A program made the translations under genes and the position numbers. This document shows positions 1 through 8,635 of a DNA stretch of 42,097 bases, piece by piece; positions within the stretch are counted from its first letter, which is position 1; each line of letters begins with the position of its first letter. The notes beneath the pieces were generated by a model. It worked only from the letters and a program-made list of their open reading frames with translations, ran no database searches and was not told the DNA's origin. Source of the stretch: Comamonadaceae bacterium (GTDB taxonomy: Bacteria; Pseudomonadota; Gammaproteobacteria; Burkholderiales; Burkholderiaceae_C); the NCBI GenBank assembly GCA_947449895.1, contig CANFSO010000008.1, positions 1-42,097 on the forward strand, written 5' to 3'.

Positions 1-1
1 G

Positions 2-223
2 CGGACCAAGCTGACGGTGATTTTTGTGACCCATGCGGTGGAAGAAGCCGTGTTGCTATCCGACCGCGTGGTAGTGATGACCGCTGGCCCGGGACGCATT
101 GAAGAAGACGTGCCGCTGACGCTGCAACGGCCCCGCGATATTGTCGGCGTAGAGTTCAATCAGGTCAGGCGAGACATCACGCAGCTGTTGTCCAGCCATG
201 TGTCCGTGCGGGTGGCAGCATGA
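2..223 (+). CDS. ABC transporter ATP-binding protein, C-terminal end (partial)
   Basis: This is the last 73 codons of an ATPase subunit whose start lies left of the window. The visible part carries the H-loop histidine in a VTHAVEEA motif followed by LSDRVVVM, the usual end of the nucleotide-binding domain in the nitrate/sulfonate/taurine importer group (SsuB/TauB-like). In that family the protein powers uptake from the inner face of the cytoplasmic membrane. The stop overlaps the ATG of the next gene by 4 bases (ATGA), so the two are probably translated together. The substrate cannot be told from this fragment. Confidence 0.85.
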   Translation, partial: RTKLTVIFVTHAVEEAVLLSDRVVVMTAGPGRIEEDVPLTLQRPRDIVGVEFNQVRRDITQLLSSHVSVRVAA

Positions 224-1053
224 CCGAGCTCTACCGAGGCATGGACCAAGCCAGCCTAGACGCTGGTTACAACAACAGCGCTGCAGTCAAGAACAGTGCC
301 GCACTGACCGCTGAATTCGACGCCCTCAGCGAAGGCTTGCGCCAGCTACCCGCAGCACGCATAGGATTGCGTTATGGGCCGGCAACTCGTCAACTGATCG
401 ACTACTTTCCGGCGAACCAGCCAGGCCCATTGGTGGTGTTTATCCATGGCGGCTATTGGCAGATGCGGGCCAAAGAAAATTTCAGTTTCATTGCCAAAGG
501 CTTGATAGACCAAGGCCTCCATGTGGCCCTCGTCGGCTACACGCTGGCACCCGACATCAGTCTGGCGGGCATTGTGGATGAAGTTCGGGCCAGCATCGCC
601 TGGCTTGGCCAACATGCTGCTGAATTCGGCGGCGACCCGACGCGCATGCTGCTGTCGGGCTGGTCTGCTGGCGCCCATTTGGTGGCCATGTGCATGGACG
701 AAGCGGGCGTCATCGGCGGCTTGGCCATCAGCGGTATCTACGATCTTGAGCCTGTGCGCCTGAGCTACGTCAATGACAAGCTGGGACTGACGCATGAAGA
801 TGTGGCAACGCTGAGCCCCCTGAACTTGGCACAAAGCCCAAGACCCGTGTTGATTGCTTACGGACAGTCAGAGCTTCCAGAGTTACAGAGGCAGTCGGAA
901 GCGTTTTATGCGCTGCGCAAAGCCGCAGGCCTGCCGGGTCAATTGCTGGCGCTGCCGGGCTTGAACCATTTCACGATCCTCCACCAGCTGTCCGAAACGC
1001 AGGGTACGCTTGCAGTTGCGGCCAAAGCACTTTGTGCATCTCAAGAGATTTAG
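220..1053 (+). CDS. Alpha/beta hydrolase, arylformamidase (kynurenine formamidase)-like
   Basis: This 277-aa protein has an HGGYWQ oxyanion-hole motif near residue 75 and a nucleophile elbow GWSAGAH near residue 145. A likely catalytic His lies in GLNHFT near residue 248. HGG-x-W with a G-x-S-x-G elbow is typical of the kynurenine-formamidase/esterase group. There is no signal peptide, so it should be cytoplasmic. The start codon overlaps the stop of the ABC ATPase gene, so it probably hydrolyses an imported compound or one derived from it. The exact substrate is unknown; no other tryptophan-catabolic gene is nearby, so a role in kynurenine breakdown is not supported by context. Confidence 0.8.
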   Translation: MTELYRGMDQASLDAGYNNSAAVKNSAALTAEFDALSEGLRQLPAARIGLRYGPATRQLIDYFPANQPGPLVVFIHGGYWQMRAKENFSFIAKGLIDQGLHVALVGYTLAPDISLAGIVDEVRASIAWLGQHAAEFGGDPTRMLLSGWSAGAHLVAMCMDEAGVIGGLAISGIYDLEPVRLSYVNDKLGLTHEDVATLSPLNLAQSPRPVLIAYGQSELPELQRQSEAFYALRKAAGLPGQLLALPGLNHFTILHQLSETQGTLAVAAKALCASQEI

Positions 1054-1068
1054 TGGCAAATTGGAAAG

Positions 1069-2004
1069 CTAACTCACCTTGGACACTGGCGCTGAAGAAG
1101 AAGCACTCACCACCAGACTGACACCCAGCGCCGTCAGCACAGTACCCACGATGGTGGCGGCGGTGATGCCCTCACCAAACAGAGCCCAAGCCATCAAGGC
1201 TGTGGTCGGCGGCACCAAGTACAGCAAGCTGGTCACCGCCATGGCCGCGCCGCGTTGCAACAACAAATACAACAGAGAGCTACCTCCCAAGGTCAATACC
1301 AGCACCGACCAAGCCATCGCCCCAATGAACTCAGCATTCCATTTGATGGCTTCGGTTTCAAGCAGCGTCAGCGGCAAGGTCAGGAGCAAGGCCGCCAAGA
1401 GCTGAATCACATTCGCCGTACGCACATCGTTGGATTTCACAAAATTCTTTTGGTACAGGGTCCCAGCGGTGATGCTCAGCAAAGCAAACACCGCGGCGGC
1501 CAGTGTGAATCCGCTCACCTCCGTACCGACCCCCAACTTGCGCCAAACCACCAGCAGCAAGCCGGCCAAACCGAGTGTCAAACCAAGCCATTGCAGGCGA
1601 CTGATCTTCAGACCCGCCCACTGTGAAATCCAAACTGCGGTGAGCACCGGTTGCAATCCGACGATCAACGCCACCAAGCCAGAGCCCATGCCGGCCTTGA
1701 CAGCCACCCAGACGCCGCCCAAATAGCCAGCATGCATGAACAAGCCGGTGACGGCGAGGTGACCCCACTGGCGGCGACACGTCGGCCAAGGAGCGCTCGA
1801 CAGCTGAATCCAGACCAGGAAGCAGAGGATGGAAAGAACGTAACGAATGACCAAAAAGGTCAGCGGCGGTGCGTAGGGCAACCCGAACTTGGCGACGATG
1901 AAGCCGGTGCTCCAAATCAGCACAAAGACCACCGGCATGGCGCGCAGCCAAAAGCTCATGCGGCCGCCGTCGCCCTGCCCGTTGCCACCTGATGCGTCGC
2001 TCAT
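1069..2004 (-). CDS. EamA/DMT-family inner-membrane transporter
   Basis: This 311-aa protein has about ten hydrophobic segments arranged as two EamA repeats. The first begins with a WSTGFIVAKFGLPYAPP motif typical of the drug/metabolite transporter superfamily; the second holds GTLYQKNF and the closing LFGEGIT motif. The ATG at 2004 is preferred because it overlaps the pgsA stop by 4 bases (ATGA); the reading frame extends further upstream only inside pgsA. The family exports amino acids, nucleobases and other metabolites, and the substrate here cannot be named. It ends 15 bp from the convergent hydrolase gene. Confidence 0.85.
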   Translation of the reverse strand: MSDASGGNGQGDGGRMSFWLRAMPVVFVLIWSTGFIVAKFGLPYAPPLTFLVIRYVLSILCFLVWIQLSSAPWPTCRRQWGHLAVTGLFMHAGYLGGVWVAVKAGMGSGLVALIVGLQPVLTAVWISQWAGLKISRLQWLGLTLGLAGLLLVVWRKLGVGTEVSGFTLAAAVFALLSITAGTLYQKNFVKSNDVRTANVIQLLAALLLTLPLTLLETEAIKWNAEFIGAMAWSVLVLTLGGSSLLYLLLQRGAAMAVTSLLYLVPPTTALMAWALFGEGITAATIVGTVLTALGVSLVVSASSSAPVSKVS

Positions 2005-2567
2005 TTGGCGCGAGCGCGAATTTCCGGAATGGCTTTTTTCAGGTAGTAGACCATCGACCAGACCGTCAGCACGGCCGACAGCCAGATCAACCAAGTACCC
2101 CAAAGATGCGTGTCCAGCGTGCCAAACAGCGTGCCGTGATAAAGCAAGAAAGGGATCGCCACCATTTGGACCGATGTCTTCACTTTACCAATCATGTGCA
2201 CAGCCACGCTTTTGGTCGCGCCGATCATGGCCATCCATTCACGCAAGGCTGATATCGCAATTTCGCGGCCAATGATGATCAGGGCCACAAAAACGTCAGC
2301 ACGTTGTAAATCCACCAGCACCAGCAAGGAAGCACAGACCAAAAACTTGTCGGCCACCGGGTCCAGGAACGCGCCAAAAGACGACATCTGATTCAGCTTA
2401 CGGGCCAGATAACCGTCCAGCCAATCCGTCGCGGCGAAAACGACGAACATCACGGTCGCGATCAAATTCTTGCTGGTGGGAGAAATATCGATGTAAAAAA
2501 TACCCACGATCAGCGGAATCGCCATGATGCGAGTCCAAGTCATGAGGGTCGGTATGGTTAGAAACAT
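2001..2567 (-). CDS. pgsA: CDP-diacylglycerol--glycerol-3-phosphate 3-phosphatidyltransferase
   Basis: This 188-aa integral membrane enzyme makes phosphatidylglycerol phosphate, the committed step to phosphatidylglycerol and cardiolipin. It carries the CDP-alcohol phosphatidyltransferase signature near residue 50 (TDWLDGYLARKLNQMSSFGAFLDPVADK), with the aspartates that bind metal and CDP in the D-G-x2-A-R-x8-G-x3-D-x3-D pattern. The N-terminus MFLTIPTLMTWTRI matches family starts, which is why the ATG at 2567 is chosen over a GTG upstream. Length agrees with the family norm of about 180-190 aa. It follows uvrC by 41 bp, the same order as in many proteobacteria, and overlaps the EamA gene after it. 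Confidence 0.95.
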   Translation of the reverse strand: MFLTIPTLMTWTRIMAIPLIVGIFYIDISPTSKNLIATVMFVVFAATDWLDGYLARKLNQMSSFGAFLDPVADKFLVCASLLVLVDLQRADVFVALIIIGREIAISALREWMAMIGATKSVAVHMIGKVKTSVQMVAIPFLLYHGTLFGTLDTHLWGTWLIWLSAVLTVWSMVYYLKKAIPEIRARAK

Positions 2568-2608
2568 GCTCGGATTTTGGCACGAGCGGCGGGGTTGCGC
2601 TGGCACGC

Positions 2609-4654
2609 TCAGTGCAAGGCCCGATAAATTTCCTCGGACAGTTCCTTCGAAATGCCCTCCACCGTCGCAATATCTTCCGCGCTGGCCGAGGTCACGCCGC
2701 GAATCCCGCCGAAGCGTTGCAACAAGTTGGCGCGCTTCTTGGGACCAATGCCAGCGATGTCTTCGAGCTTGCTGCCGCCGACCCGCACCTTGGCCCGCCG
2801 AGCCCGCATGCCGGTGATAGCAAAGCGGTGCGCCTCGTCGCGGATCTGCGCGATCAGCATCAAAGCGGCTGAGTCACGCCCGAGGTAAACCTTCTCGCGG
2901 CCATCGGCAAACACCAGTTCCTCCAAGCCCACTTTTCGGCCTTCGCCTTTTTCAACGCCAGCGATCAGGCCCAAATCGAGGCCCAATTCTTCAAACACCT
3001 CTCGCGCCATGGACACCTGACCCTTACCGCCGTCAATCAGCACCAGATCAGGCATTTTGGCTTCATTGTTGCGTGCTGCCTCGGCCAACTTGGTGTAACG
3101 GCGCAGCAGCACCTGACGCATAGCCGCGTAGTCGTCACCCGGCGTGATGCCATCGATGTTGTAGCGACGGTATTCGGCGCTTTGCATCTTGTGGTCATGG
3201 AACACCACGCATGAAGCCTGCGTCGCCTCGCCCGCCGTGTGCGACACGTCAAAGCACTCAATGCGCAGCAAATCAAGCTTGTCAGTCGGCAGTTCAAGCG
3301 CCTCGGCCAGCGCCCGCGTGCGCGCCTGTTGCGACCCCTGCTCAGCCAACAAACGGGCCAACTGGAGATCGGCATTTTTCTGTGCCATCTCAAGCCAGAT
3401 ACGGCGTTGCTCACGCGGCTGGTGAATGGCGCTGATGCGTACCCCCGTCTGCGCCGACAGCGCCCGGATCAGGTCTTTGTCCACCGGCGCGCAGCACACC
3501 AACGTGGGCGGCACCAGCACGTCAATGTAGTGCTGGGCGATGAAGGCTTCGAGGATCAGGGACTCGACCGACTTCGGTGCTTTAAGCTTGACTGGCTTGA
3601 CGGCTGCGGATGGTGCTGCGTCAGTGATTGCTTCCGTTGTTGCCTCGGCGCTCGCGTCCAACTCTAAAGCGTCGGCAGCGATGGCTTCCGGCAACTCGAC
3701 ATCCAGCGCCGCCATGTCTGTCGCGTCTTGCACATGGCTGGGAAAGTAAGGCCGGTCGCCCAAATGACGACCGCCACGCACCATCGCCAGGTTGACACAG
3801 GCTTTGCCGCCGTGCACCTTGACGGCCAGAATATCCACATCTTTGTCGCCGCCTGTTTCCATCGCCTGCTGGTGCAGGATGTTCGACAGCGCCGCGATCT
3901 GGTTGCGCAACTCGGCGGCCTGCTCAAACTCAAGCAGCTCTGCATGATGCTGCATTTTTCGCTCCAGATCGGTCACGATGTCCTGCGTCTGACCGCGCAA
4001 AAACCGCGCCGCATTCGCTGTGTCCAAGGCATATTGCTCAGCACTGATGTGCCCCACACAAGGGGCCGTGCAACGCTTGATCTGGTACAGCAGGCAAGGT
4101 CGGGTGCGGTTATTGAAAACCGTGTCTTCACAGGTGCGCAAGCGGAACACTTTTTGCAGCAGCAAGATGCTTTCTTTCACCGCCCAGGCGCTCGGGTACG
4201 GGCCAAAGTAATGGTGCTTTTTTTCAATCGCGCCGCGGTAATAAGCCATGCGCGGGAAAGCTGTGGCGGGGAGCTGTGCCGCGCTTTTTTCCGTGGCTCG
4301 TTCCGGAATTTGCGCCGCCGTGAGCTTCAAATAAGGGTAACTTTTATCGTCACGAAACAGGATGTTGAAGCGCGGATTCAGCGTCTTGATCAGGTTGTTT
4401 TCAAGCAGCAACGCCTCAGCCTCAGAGCGCACCACCGTGGTTTCCATGCGCACGATGCGCGTGACCATCAGGCCAATGCGGGTGCCGCCATGGTTCTTTT
4501 GGAAATAACTGGTGACGCGCTTTTTCAGGTTGCGGGCCTTGCCCACATACAACACGCCGCCTTCCGCGTCAAAGTAACGGTACACGCCGGGCATCGCGGG
4601 CAGTGCAGCCACTTCGCTGAGCAGTTGAGGGTCAAATTCGTGAGGCTGGGTCAT
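2609..4654 (-). CDS. uvrC: UvrABC system protein C (excinuclease subunit)
   Basis: This 681-aa nucleotide excision repair nuclease makes the dual incision around UvrB-bound lesions. The GIY-YIG nuclease domain lies at residues 20-100 (PGVYRY, then [13 protein letters not shown]), the UVR domain that contacts UvrB at about 230-265, and the RNase H-like UvrC domain with C-terminal helix-hairpin-helix motifs ([21 protein letters not shown]) at the end. An Ala/Asp/Glu-rich low-complexity insert at about 309-361 separates the halves and makes the protein about 70 aa longer than E. coli UvrC. The ATG at 4654 is chosen because the N-terminus matches the family; longer frames run into earP. It is divergent from earP with 58 bp between them. 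Confidence 0.96.
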   Translation of the reverse strand: MTQPHEFDPQLLSEVAALPAMPGVYRYFDAEGGVLYVGKARNLKKRVTSYFQKNHGGTRIGLMVTRIVRMETTVVRSEAEALLLENNLIKTLNPRFNILFRDDKSYPYLKLTAAQIPERATEKSAAQLPATAFPRMAYYRGAIEKKHHYFGPYPSAWAVKESILLLQKVFRLRTCEDTVFNNRTRPCLLYQIKRCTAPCVGHISAEQYALDTANAARFLRGQTQDIVTDLERKMQHHAELLEFEQAAELRNQIAALSNILHQQAMETGGDKDVDILAVKVHGGKACVNLAMVRGGRHLGDRPYFPSHVQDATDMAALDVELPEAIAADALELDASAEATTEAITDAAPSAAVKPVKLKAPKSVESLILEAFIAQHYIDVLVPPTLVCCAPVDKDLIRALSAQTGVRISAIHQPREQRRIWLEMAQKNADLQLARLLAEQGSQQARTRALAEALELPTDKLDLLRIECFDVSHTAGEATQASCVVFHDHKMQSAEYRRYNIDGITPGDDYAAMRQVLLRRYTKLAEAARNNEAKMPDLVLIDGGKGQVSMAREVFEELGLDLGLIAGVEKGEGRKVGLEELVFADGREKVYLGRDSAALMLIAQIRDEAHRFAITGMRARRAKVRVGGSKLEDIAGIGPKKRANLLQRFGGIRGVTSASAEDIATVEGISKELSEEIYRALH

Positions 4655-4712
4655 GGTGTGGGAACGGAAGGTCAGTTTGCGGCAGCACTGCCGTATTGTG
4701 GACAATCCTTGC
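4655..4712. promoter_or_regulatory. Divergent uvrC/earP intergenic region with two adjacent inverted repeats
   Basis: The 58 bp between the two divergent start codons must hold signals for both genes. Two perfect palindromes sit side by side: CGGCAG-CA-CTGCCG at 4680-4693 and ATTGT-GG-ACAAT at 4695-4706. No convincing -35/-10 pair is visible. They may be an operator or chance symmetry; no regulator is encoded nearby. Confidence 0.3.
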
Positions 4713-5807
4713 ATGAATCGCCGCCGCCAATGGGACATTTTTTGCAAAGTCATCGACAACTTTGGGGACATTGGCGTCTGCTGGCGGCTCAGCGCCGACT
4801 TGGCCGCGCGCGGGGAACGGGTGCGCTTGTGGGTTGACGACGCCTCGGCCTTGAGCTGGATGGCACCGGCGGGTGCTGCCGGCGTCGAGGTGTTGCCGTG
4901 GACAGAGTCGATTGAGTCCACGGCAGTGGCCGCCCACCTCGCCAAGCAGCCCGGGGACGTGTTGATAGAGGCCTTTGGCTGCGACATTCCGTCTGAATTT
5001 CTGACCCTCTGGGTGGCTCAGTCAGTGCAAAGTCAGCCCGCGCGCTGTTGGTTGAATCTCGAATACCTGTCGGCTGAAAGCTATGTCGAACGCTGCCACG
5101 CCATGCCGTCGCTGGTCGGCCACGGGCCGGCAGCGGGCTGGACCAAATGGTTTTTTTACCCCGGTTTCACACCCCAAACCGGCGGTTTGCTGCGAGAACC
5201 CGAACTGCTCCATCGCATGGCGGTTGTCAAAGCCGAGACGCCACAACATGACATGAACCGGCTGCGGGTATCGCTTTTTTGCTACGAACCGCCTGCCCTC
5301 GCCGCACTGCTGGCCGAGTGGTCGCTCCACGGGCTGGCCGGTCAGCCGGTAGAGCTGCTGGTGACGGCGGGCCGCACCGCGCAAGCGGTCAAGACGGTTC
5401 TCAGCCAATGGAAATCAGAATCCGAGCTGCTCCACATCACCTGGCTGCCGTGGCTGAGCCAGACCGAGTTTGACCATTTGCTCTGGCGTTGCGACTTGAA
5501 TTTCGTGCGCGGTGAAGACTCGGTGCTGCGCGCGCTGTGGGCTGGCAAGCCCTTCATTTGGAGTATTTACCCGCAGGACGACGGCGCGCATCTCCCGAAA
5601 CTAGAGGCTTTTTTGAAGCAGTTGGACCTGCCTGCCTCTCTCAAAGTCTTTCACCAGGCATGGAACACGGCTGGTGAAAAGCTGACCGCCCCCAGCGCCG
5701 CTGTCCTGACCGACTGGCGTCTTCACGTTGAAGCCGCGCGGACAGCACTGCTCAACCAAGAAGACATGGCAAGTCGTCTGCTTCAGTTTGTGGATAAAAA
5801 CCGCTAA
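4713..5807 (+). CDS. earP: EF-P arginine rhamnosyltransferase EarP
   Basis: This 364-aa cytoplasmic enzyme transfers rhamnose from dTDP-rhamnose onto Arg32 of elongation factor P, which activates EF-P for rescue of ribosomes stalled at polyproline. The N-terminus [20 protein letters not shown] is the EarP hallmark; Asp15 and Asp19 match the aspartate pair needed for activity in Pseudomonas EarP (Asp13/Asp17). Near the C-terminus, [17 protein letters not shown] (about residue 270) is the conserved nucleotide-sugar site of this GT-B fold. The ATG at 4713 gives the family N-terminus. It is directly followed by efp, its substrate, which is the usual arrangement. The rml genes for dTDP-rhamnose are not in the window. 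Confidence 0.96.
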   Translation: MNRRRQWDIFCKVIDNFGDIGVCWRLSADLAARGERVRLWVDDASALSWMAPAGAAGVEVLPWTESIESTAVAAHLAKQPGDVLIEAFGCDIPSEFLTLWVAQSVQSQPARCWLNLEYLSAESYVERCHAMPSLVGHGPAAGWTKWFFYPGFTPQTGGLLREPELLHRMAVVKAETPQHDMNRLRVSLFCYEPPALAALLAEWSLHGLAGQPVELLVTAGRTAQAVKTVLSQWKSESELLHITWLPWLSQTEFDHLLWRCDLNFVRGEDSVLRALWAGKPFIWSIYPQDDGAHLPKLEAFLKQLDLPASLKVFHQAWNTAGEKLTAPSAAVLTDWRLHVEAARTALLNQEDMASRLLQFVDKNR

Positions 5808-5925
5808 AATCAGAGGCTTTTGGGGAATTAGCGGTCTGGACTTCCAGCTTCTTTGCGCCCCGCTAACTTGCCGCATCACGCCAGCACCAACCCGCTCCGG
5901 CTGCGGCCCTTACCTTCACATTCCT

Positions 5926-6480
5926 ATGAAAATCGCTCAAGAAATCCGCGCCGGCAACGTCATCATGCACGGCAAAGACCCGATGGTCGTGCTGAAAACT
6001 GAATACAGCCGCGGCGGTCGCAACTCCGCCACGGTGCGCATGAAATTGAAAAGCCTGATCGCCAACTTCAACACCGAACAAGTCTTCAAGGCCGACGACA
6101 AGGTTGACCAAGTCATCCTCGACAAAAAGGACTGCACCTATTCCTACTTCGCCGACCCGATGTACATCTGCATGGACGCCGAGTACAACCAGTACGAAGT
6201 TGAAGCCGAAAACATGGGCGACGCCCTGCACTACCTGCAAGACGGCATGGAACTCGAAGTCGTGTTTTATGACGGCAAGGCCATTTCTGTTGAAGTGCCG
6301 ACCAGCGTGCAACGCGAAATCACTTGGACCGAGCCAGCCGTCAAAGGCGACACCTCAGGAAAAGTGCTAAAACCTGCCAAGATCGCCACCGGTTTTGACC
6401 TCGGCGTGCCAATCTTCGTCGCACAAGGTGATGTCGTCGAGATCGACACCCGCACGGGCGAATACCGCAAGCGCGTTTAA
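5926..6480 (+). CDS. efp: Elongation factor P, EarP-type with Arg32
   Basis: This 184-aa translation factor stimulates peptide-bond formation at consecutive prolines. It has the N-terminal KOW-like domain and two OB domains, ending in [11 protein letters not shown], the EF-P signature. The modification loop reads SRGGRNSA, and counting from the ATG at 5926 puts Arg at position 32. This is the subgroup rhamnosylated by EarP, rather than the Lys type modified by EpmA. In-frame upstream codons run back into earP, but the MKIAQEIR start matches the family. The 118-bp gap from earP contains a possible -10 box (TAAAAT at 5805-5810), so efp may also have its own promoter. Confidence 0.97.
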   Translation: MKIAQEIRAGNVIMHGKDPMVVLKTEYSRGGRNSATVRMKLKSLIANFNTEQVFKADDKVDQVILDKKDCTYSYFADPMYICMDAEYNQYEVEAENMGDALHYLQDGMELEVVFYDGKAISVEVPTSVQREITWTEPAVKGDTSGKVLKPAKIATGFDLGVPIFVAQGDVVEIDTRTGEYRKRV

Positions 6481-6548
6481 GGCTTGAGTTCAACTGGCGG
6501 TGCCATGCCGTCAGTGCTCATCCGTGGGGGCTGACAGACAATGGGGTC

Positions 6549-7412
6549 ATGAAATCCACTCAAGACCTCTCCGAAAGTCCCCTCGCCGATGCATGGGCTG
6601 AACTGCAAGCCCATTCCAATCAAGGCTATGCGCTGAACCCAGATGCTTATCGGCTGGCATTTGCCGACCCCGAATTTTTGTTGCGCCGCGAAACCCGTGG
6701 CTTGCGCATGCAGCTTGAAATGCTCAAGCCCGAATCAGAGCAGCAGGCGCAAGGCGTTGAAAACACCATCGTGGTGTTTGGCAGCGCACGCTTTCCAGCG
6801 CCAGAGCAAGCCAATGCAGCCCTCGTAGCCGCCCAAAAGTCAGCTGACGCTGCCGCTATCCTGTTGGCTGAACGGCATGTCCGAAATTCAAAATACTACG
6901 ACCAAGCGCGCCTCTTCAGCAGACTCGTGGCGGCTCATAGCAAAGCCAGCTCACCCCAAGAGCAATTGTTTATCTGCACCGGCGGCGGCCCCGGCATCAT
7001 GGAAGCGGCGAATCGCGGCGCGCACGAGTTGGGTATGCTGAATGTCGGCTTGAACATCGCCCTGCCGCACGAGCAAAATGCCAACCCCTATGTGTCGCCG
7101 TCGCTGAACTTCAAGTTCCATTACTTCGCGATGCGAAAGATGCATTTCATGATGCGCGCCAAAGCACTGGTGGCTTTTCCGGGCGGCTTTGGTACCCTCG
7201 ACGAGTTGTTTGAAGTCATCACGTTGGTACAAACAAAAAAAGCCAAACCGGTACCGATCATTTTGTTTGGCAGCAGCTACTGGAAACGTCTGTTGAACTT
7301 TGACGTGCTCATCGAAGAAGGTGCGATCTCACCGGAAGACTTGGAGCTGTTGACTTACGTGGACGATCCGCAAGACGCTTGGGACGCCATCAAGAGCTTC
7401 TACGAGCTGTAA
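6549..7412 (+). CDS. LOG-family protein (nucleoside 5'-monophosphate phosphoribohydrolase-like)
   Basis: This 287-aa protein has the two signatures of the LOG fold, often misannotated as lysine decarboxylase: GGGPGIMEAANRGA near residue 142 and PGGFGTLDELFE near residue 215. The family cleaves N6-modified or ordinary nucleoside monophosphates to base plus ribose 5-phosphate. The N-terminal extension of about 70 aa (MKSTQDLSESPLADAWAEL onward) is longer than in plant-type LOG. It starts 68 bp after efp and ends 3 bp from the convergent MFS gene. Substrate specificity is not determinable from sequence. Confidence 0.88.
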   Translation: MKSTQDLSESPLADAWAELQAHSNQGYALNPDAYRLAFADPEFLLRRETRGLRMQLEMLKPESEQQAQGVENTIVVFGSARFPAPEQANAALVAAQKSADAAAILLAERHVRNSKYYDQARLFSRLVAAHSKASSPQEQLFICTGGGPGIMEAANRGAHELGMLNVGLNIALPHEQNANPYVSPSLNFKFHYFAMRKMHFMMRAKALVAFPGGFGTLDELFEVITLVQTKKAKPVPIILFGSSYWKRLLNFDVLIEEGAISPEDLELLTYVDDPQDAWDAIKSFYEL

Positions 7413-7415
7413 AAT

Positions 7416-8612
7416 CTAAGACCCGCTCGAGCTGTGCGGGCTGGCCGGCAAACTGTCTTTCAGCAACCACGCCGCACGTGCCCCCGTCCCCACCACCGCC
7501 CCGGTGATCCAGAACACGCCGGCAACGCCGATGATGGCCCCTGCCGTGCCGAACAACAGAGGCATGATCACGCTAGAGGCGTTGATCGCCATCAGGCGCA
7601 AGCCCAGCGCTTCGCCATGCCGCGCCTCGGGCGTGATCTGATGCAGCATGCTCATCACCATCGGCTGCACCATGCCAAGCGTCAAGCCCAGCAAGACCGA
7701 ACACACACCCATGGCCAGCGCTGTTGTTGTCAACGGATAAACACCGAACAGCAGCCCGGTGATCAGCATCGCTATGCACAACACCGCCCATTCGCGAACG
7801 CGGTTGGCGACCAAAGGCAAAAGCATGCGCACAGCCGCAGCAGCCATGGCGAAGGCACCCAAAATCGTCCCAATCACCGAAGCCGAAATACCGCGCTCAA
7901 AACCCAGTACAGGCACCACAAAGGTGTGTACATCCCAGCACGACGACAAAAACCAGTTGACCAACATCAGCTGCCTGAACTTTGGGTCGCCCATCAAGTC
8001 CCAGGTTTTGGGAGCTGCGCTGCCCGGCGTGGCAATGATGGGCGGCAATTCCTGCACGCGCCGGAGCAACCACCAGCTGGCCAGCGGCAGTATCGCCATC
8101 ATCAAAAAAGCCGCCCGATAACCCATCACGCTGCCCGGGTCTGTACCCACATGGTCAATCAAAATGCCCGCCGAAAACGGGCCGATGAAGTTCGAAATCG
8201 CCGGGCCAATAGACAGCCAGCTGAAGACCTGACGCAGCTGCAATGCGCCATGGGCTGCACGACCTACGTGGCGTTGCAGTGCAATCACCGCTGCGCCGGT
8301 CGCACCACCCGTCATCAGGGCTGCGAAGCACAACACCGGAAACACAGGAAAAGCCATGGCAGAACCCGCCCCCGTCATGGCAGCGACCATGCTGAAGATC
8401 ATCGGTTTTCTGAGCCCGTGGCGGTCGGCATAACGGCCAGCCGGCATGGCCAAAAAAACCTGCGTCAAGGCGAACAAGGCCAACAACACACCCACCGCTG
8501 CCGGGCTGTAGCCCTCGCGCAAAGCCAGCAGCGGCGCCGCCATGCGCGTGCCCGCCATGCAGGCGTGCAGACAGATCTGCGCTAGGATGATACGGGCCAG
8601 TTCGCGGTTCAT
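7416..8612 (-). CDS. MFS transporter
   Basis: This 398-aa protein has about twelve hydrophobic segments and the MFS loop 2-3 signature (GRYADRHGLRKP near residue 60). It opens with MNRELARIILAQICLH and ends in a short hydrophilic tail. Members of this superfamily move small solutes by proton symport or antiport across the inner membrane; the substrate is not apparent. It lies 23 bp downstream of rmuC on the same strand, so it could be cotranscribed with it. The gene converges on the LOG gene with only 3 bp between stop codons and no evident terminator. Confidence 0.85.
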   Translation of the reverse strand: MNRELARIILAQICLHACMAGTRMAAPLLALREGYSPAAVGVLLALFALTQVFLAMPAGRYADRHGLRKPMIFSMVAAMTGAGSAMAFPVFPVLCFAALMTGGATGAAVIALQRHVGRAAHGALQLRQVFSWLSIGPAISNFIGPFSAGILIDHVGTDPGSVMGYRAAFLMMAILPLASWWLLRRVQELPPIIATPGSAAPKTWDLMGDPKFRQLMLVNWFLSSCWDVHTFVVPVLGFERGISASVIGTILGAFAMAAAAVRMLLPLVANRVREWAVLCIAMLITGLLFGVYPLTTTALAMGVCSVLLGLTLGMVQPMVMSMLHQITPEARHGEALGLRLMAINASSVIMPLLFGTAGAIIGVAGVFWITGAVVGTGARAAWLLKDSLPASPHSSSGS

Positions 8613-8635
8613 CGGCAGCAGCTCATGAGGCCCGG

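Noticed and set aside
3728-4837. 369-codon open frame on the plus strand opposite uvrC
   Set aside because: It is the mirror of a conserved uvrC reading frame; the product is His/Arg-rich, matches no family and has no start signal.
7434-8585. 383-codon open frame on the plus strand opposite the MFS gene
   Set aside because: The product is dominated by Arg, His and Gln, as expected from antisense reading of a membrane protein gene; the MFS frame explains the region.
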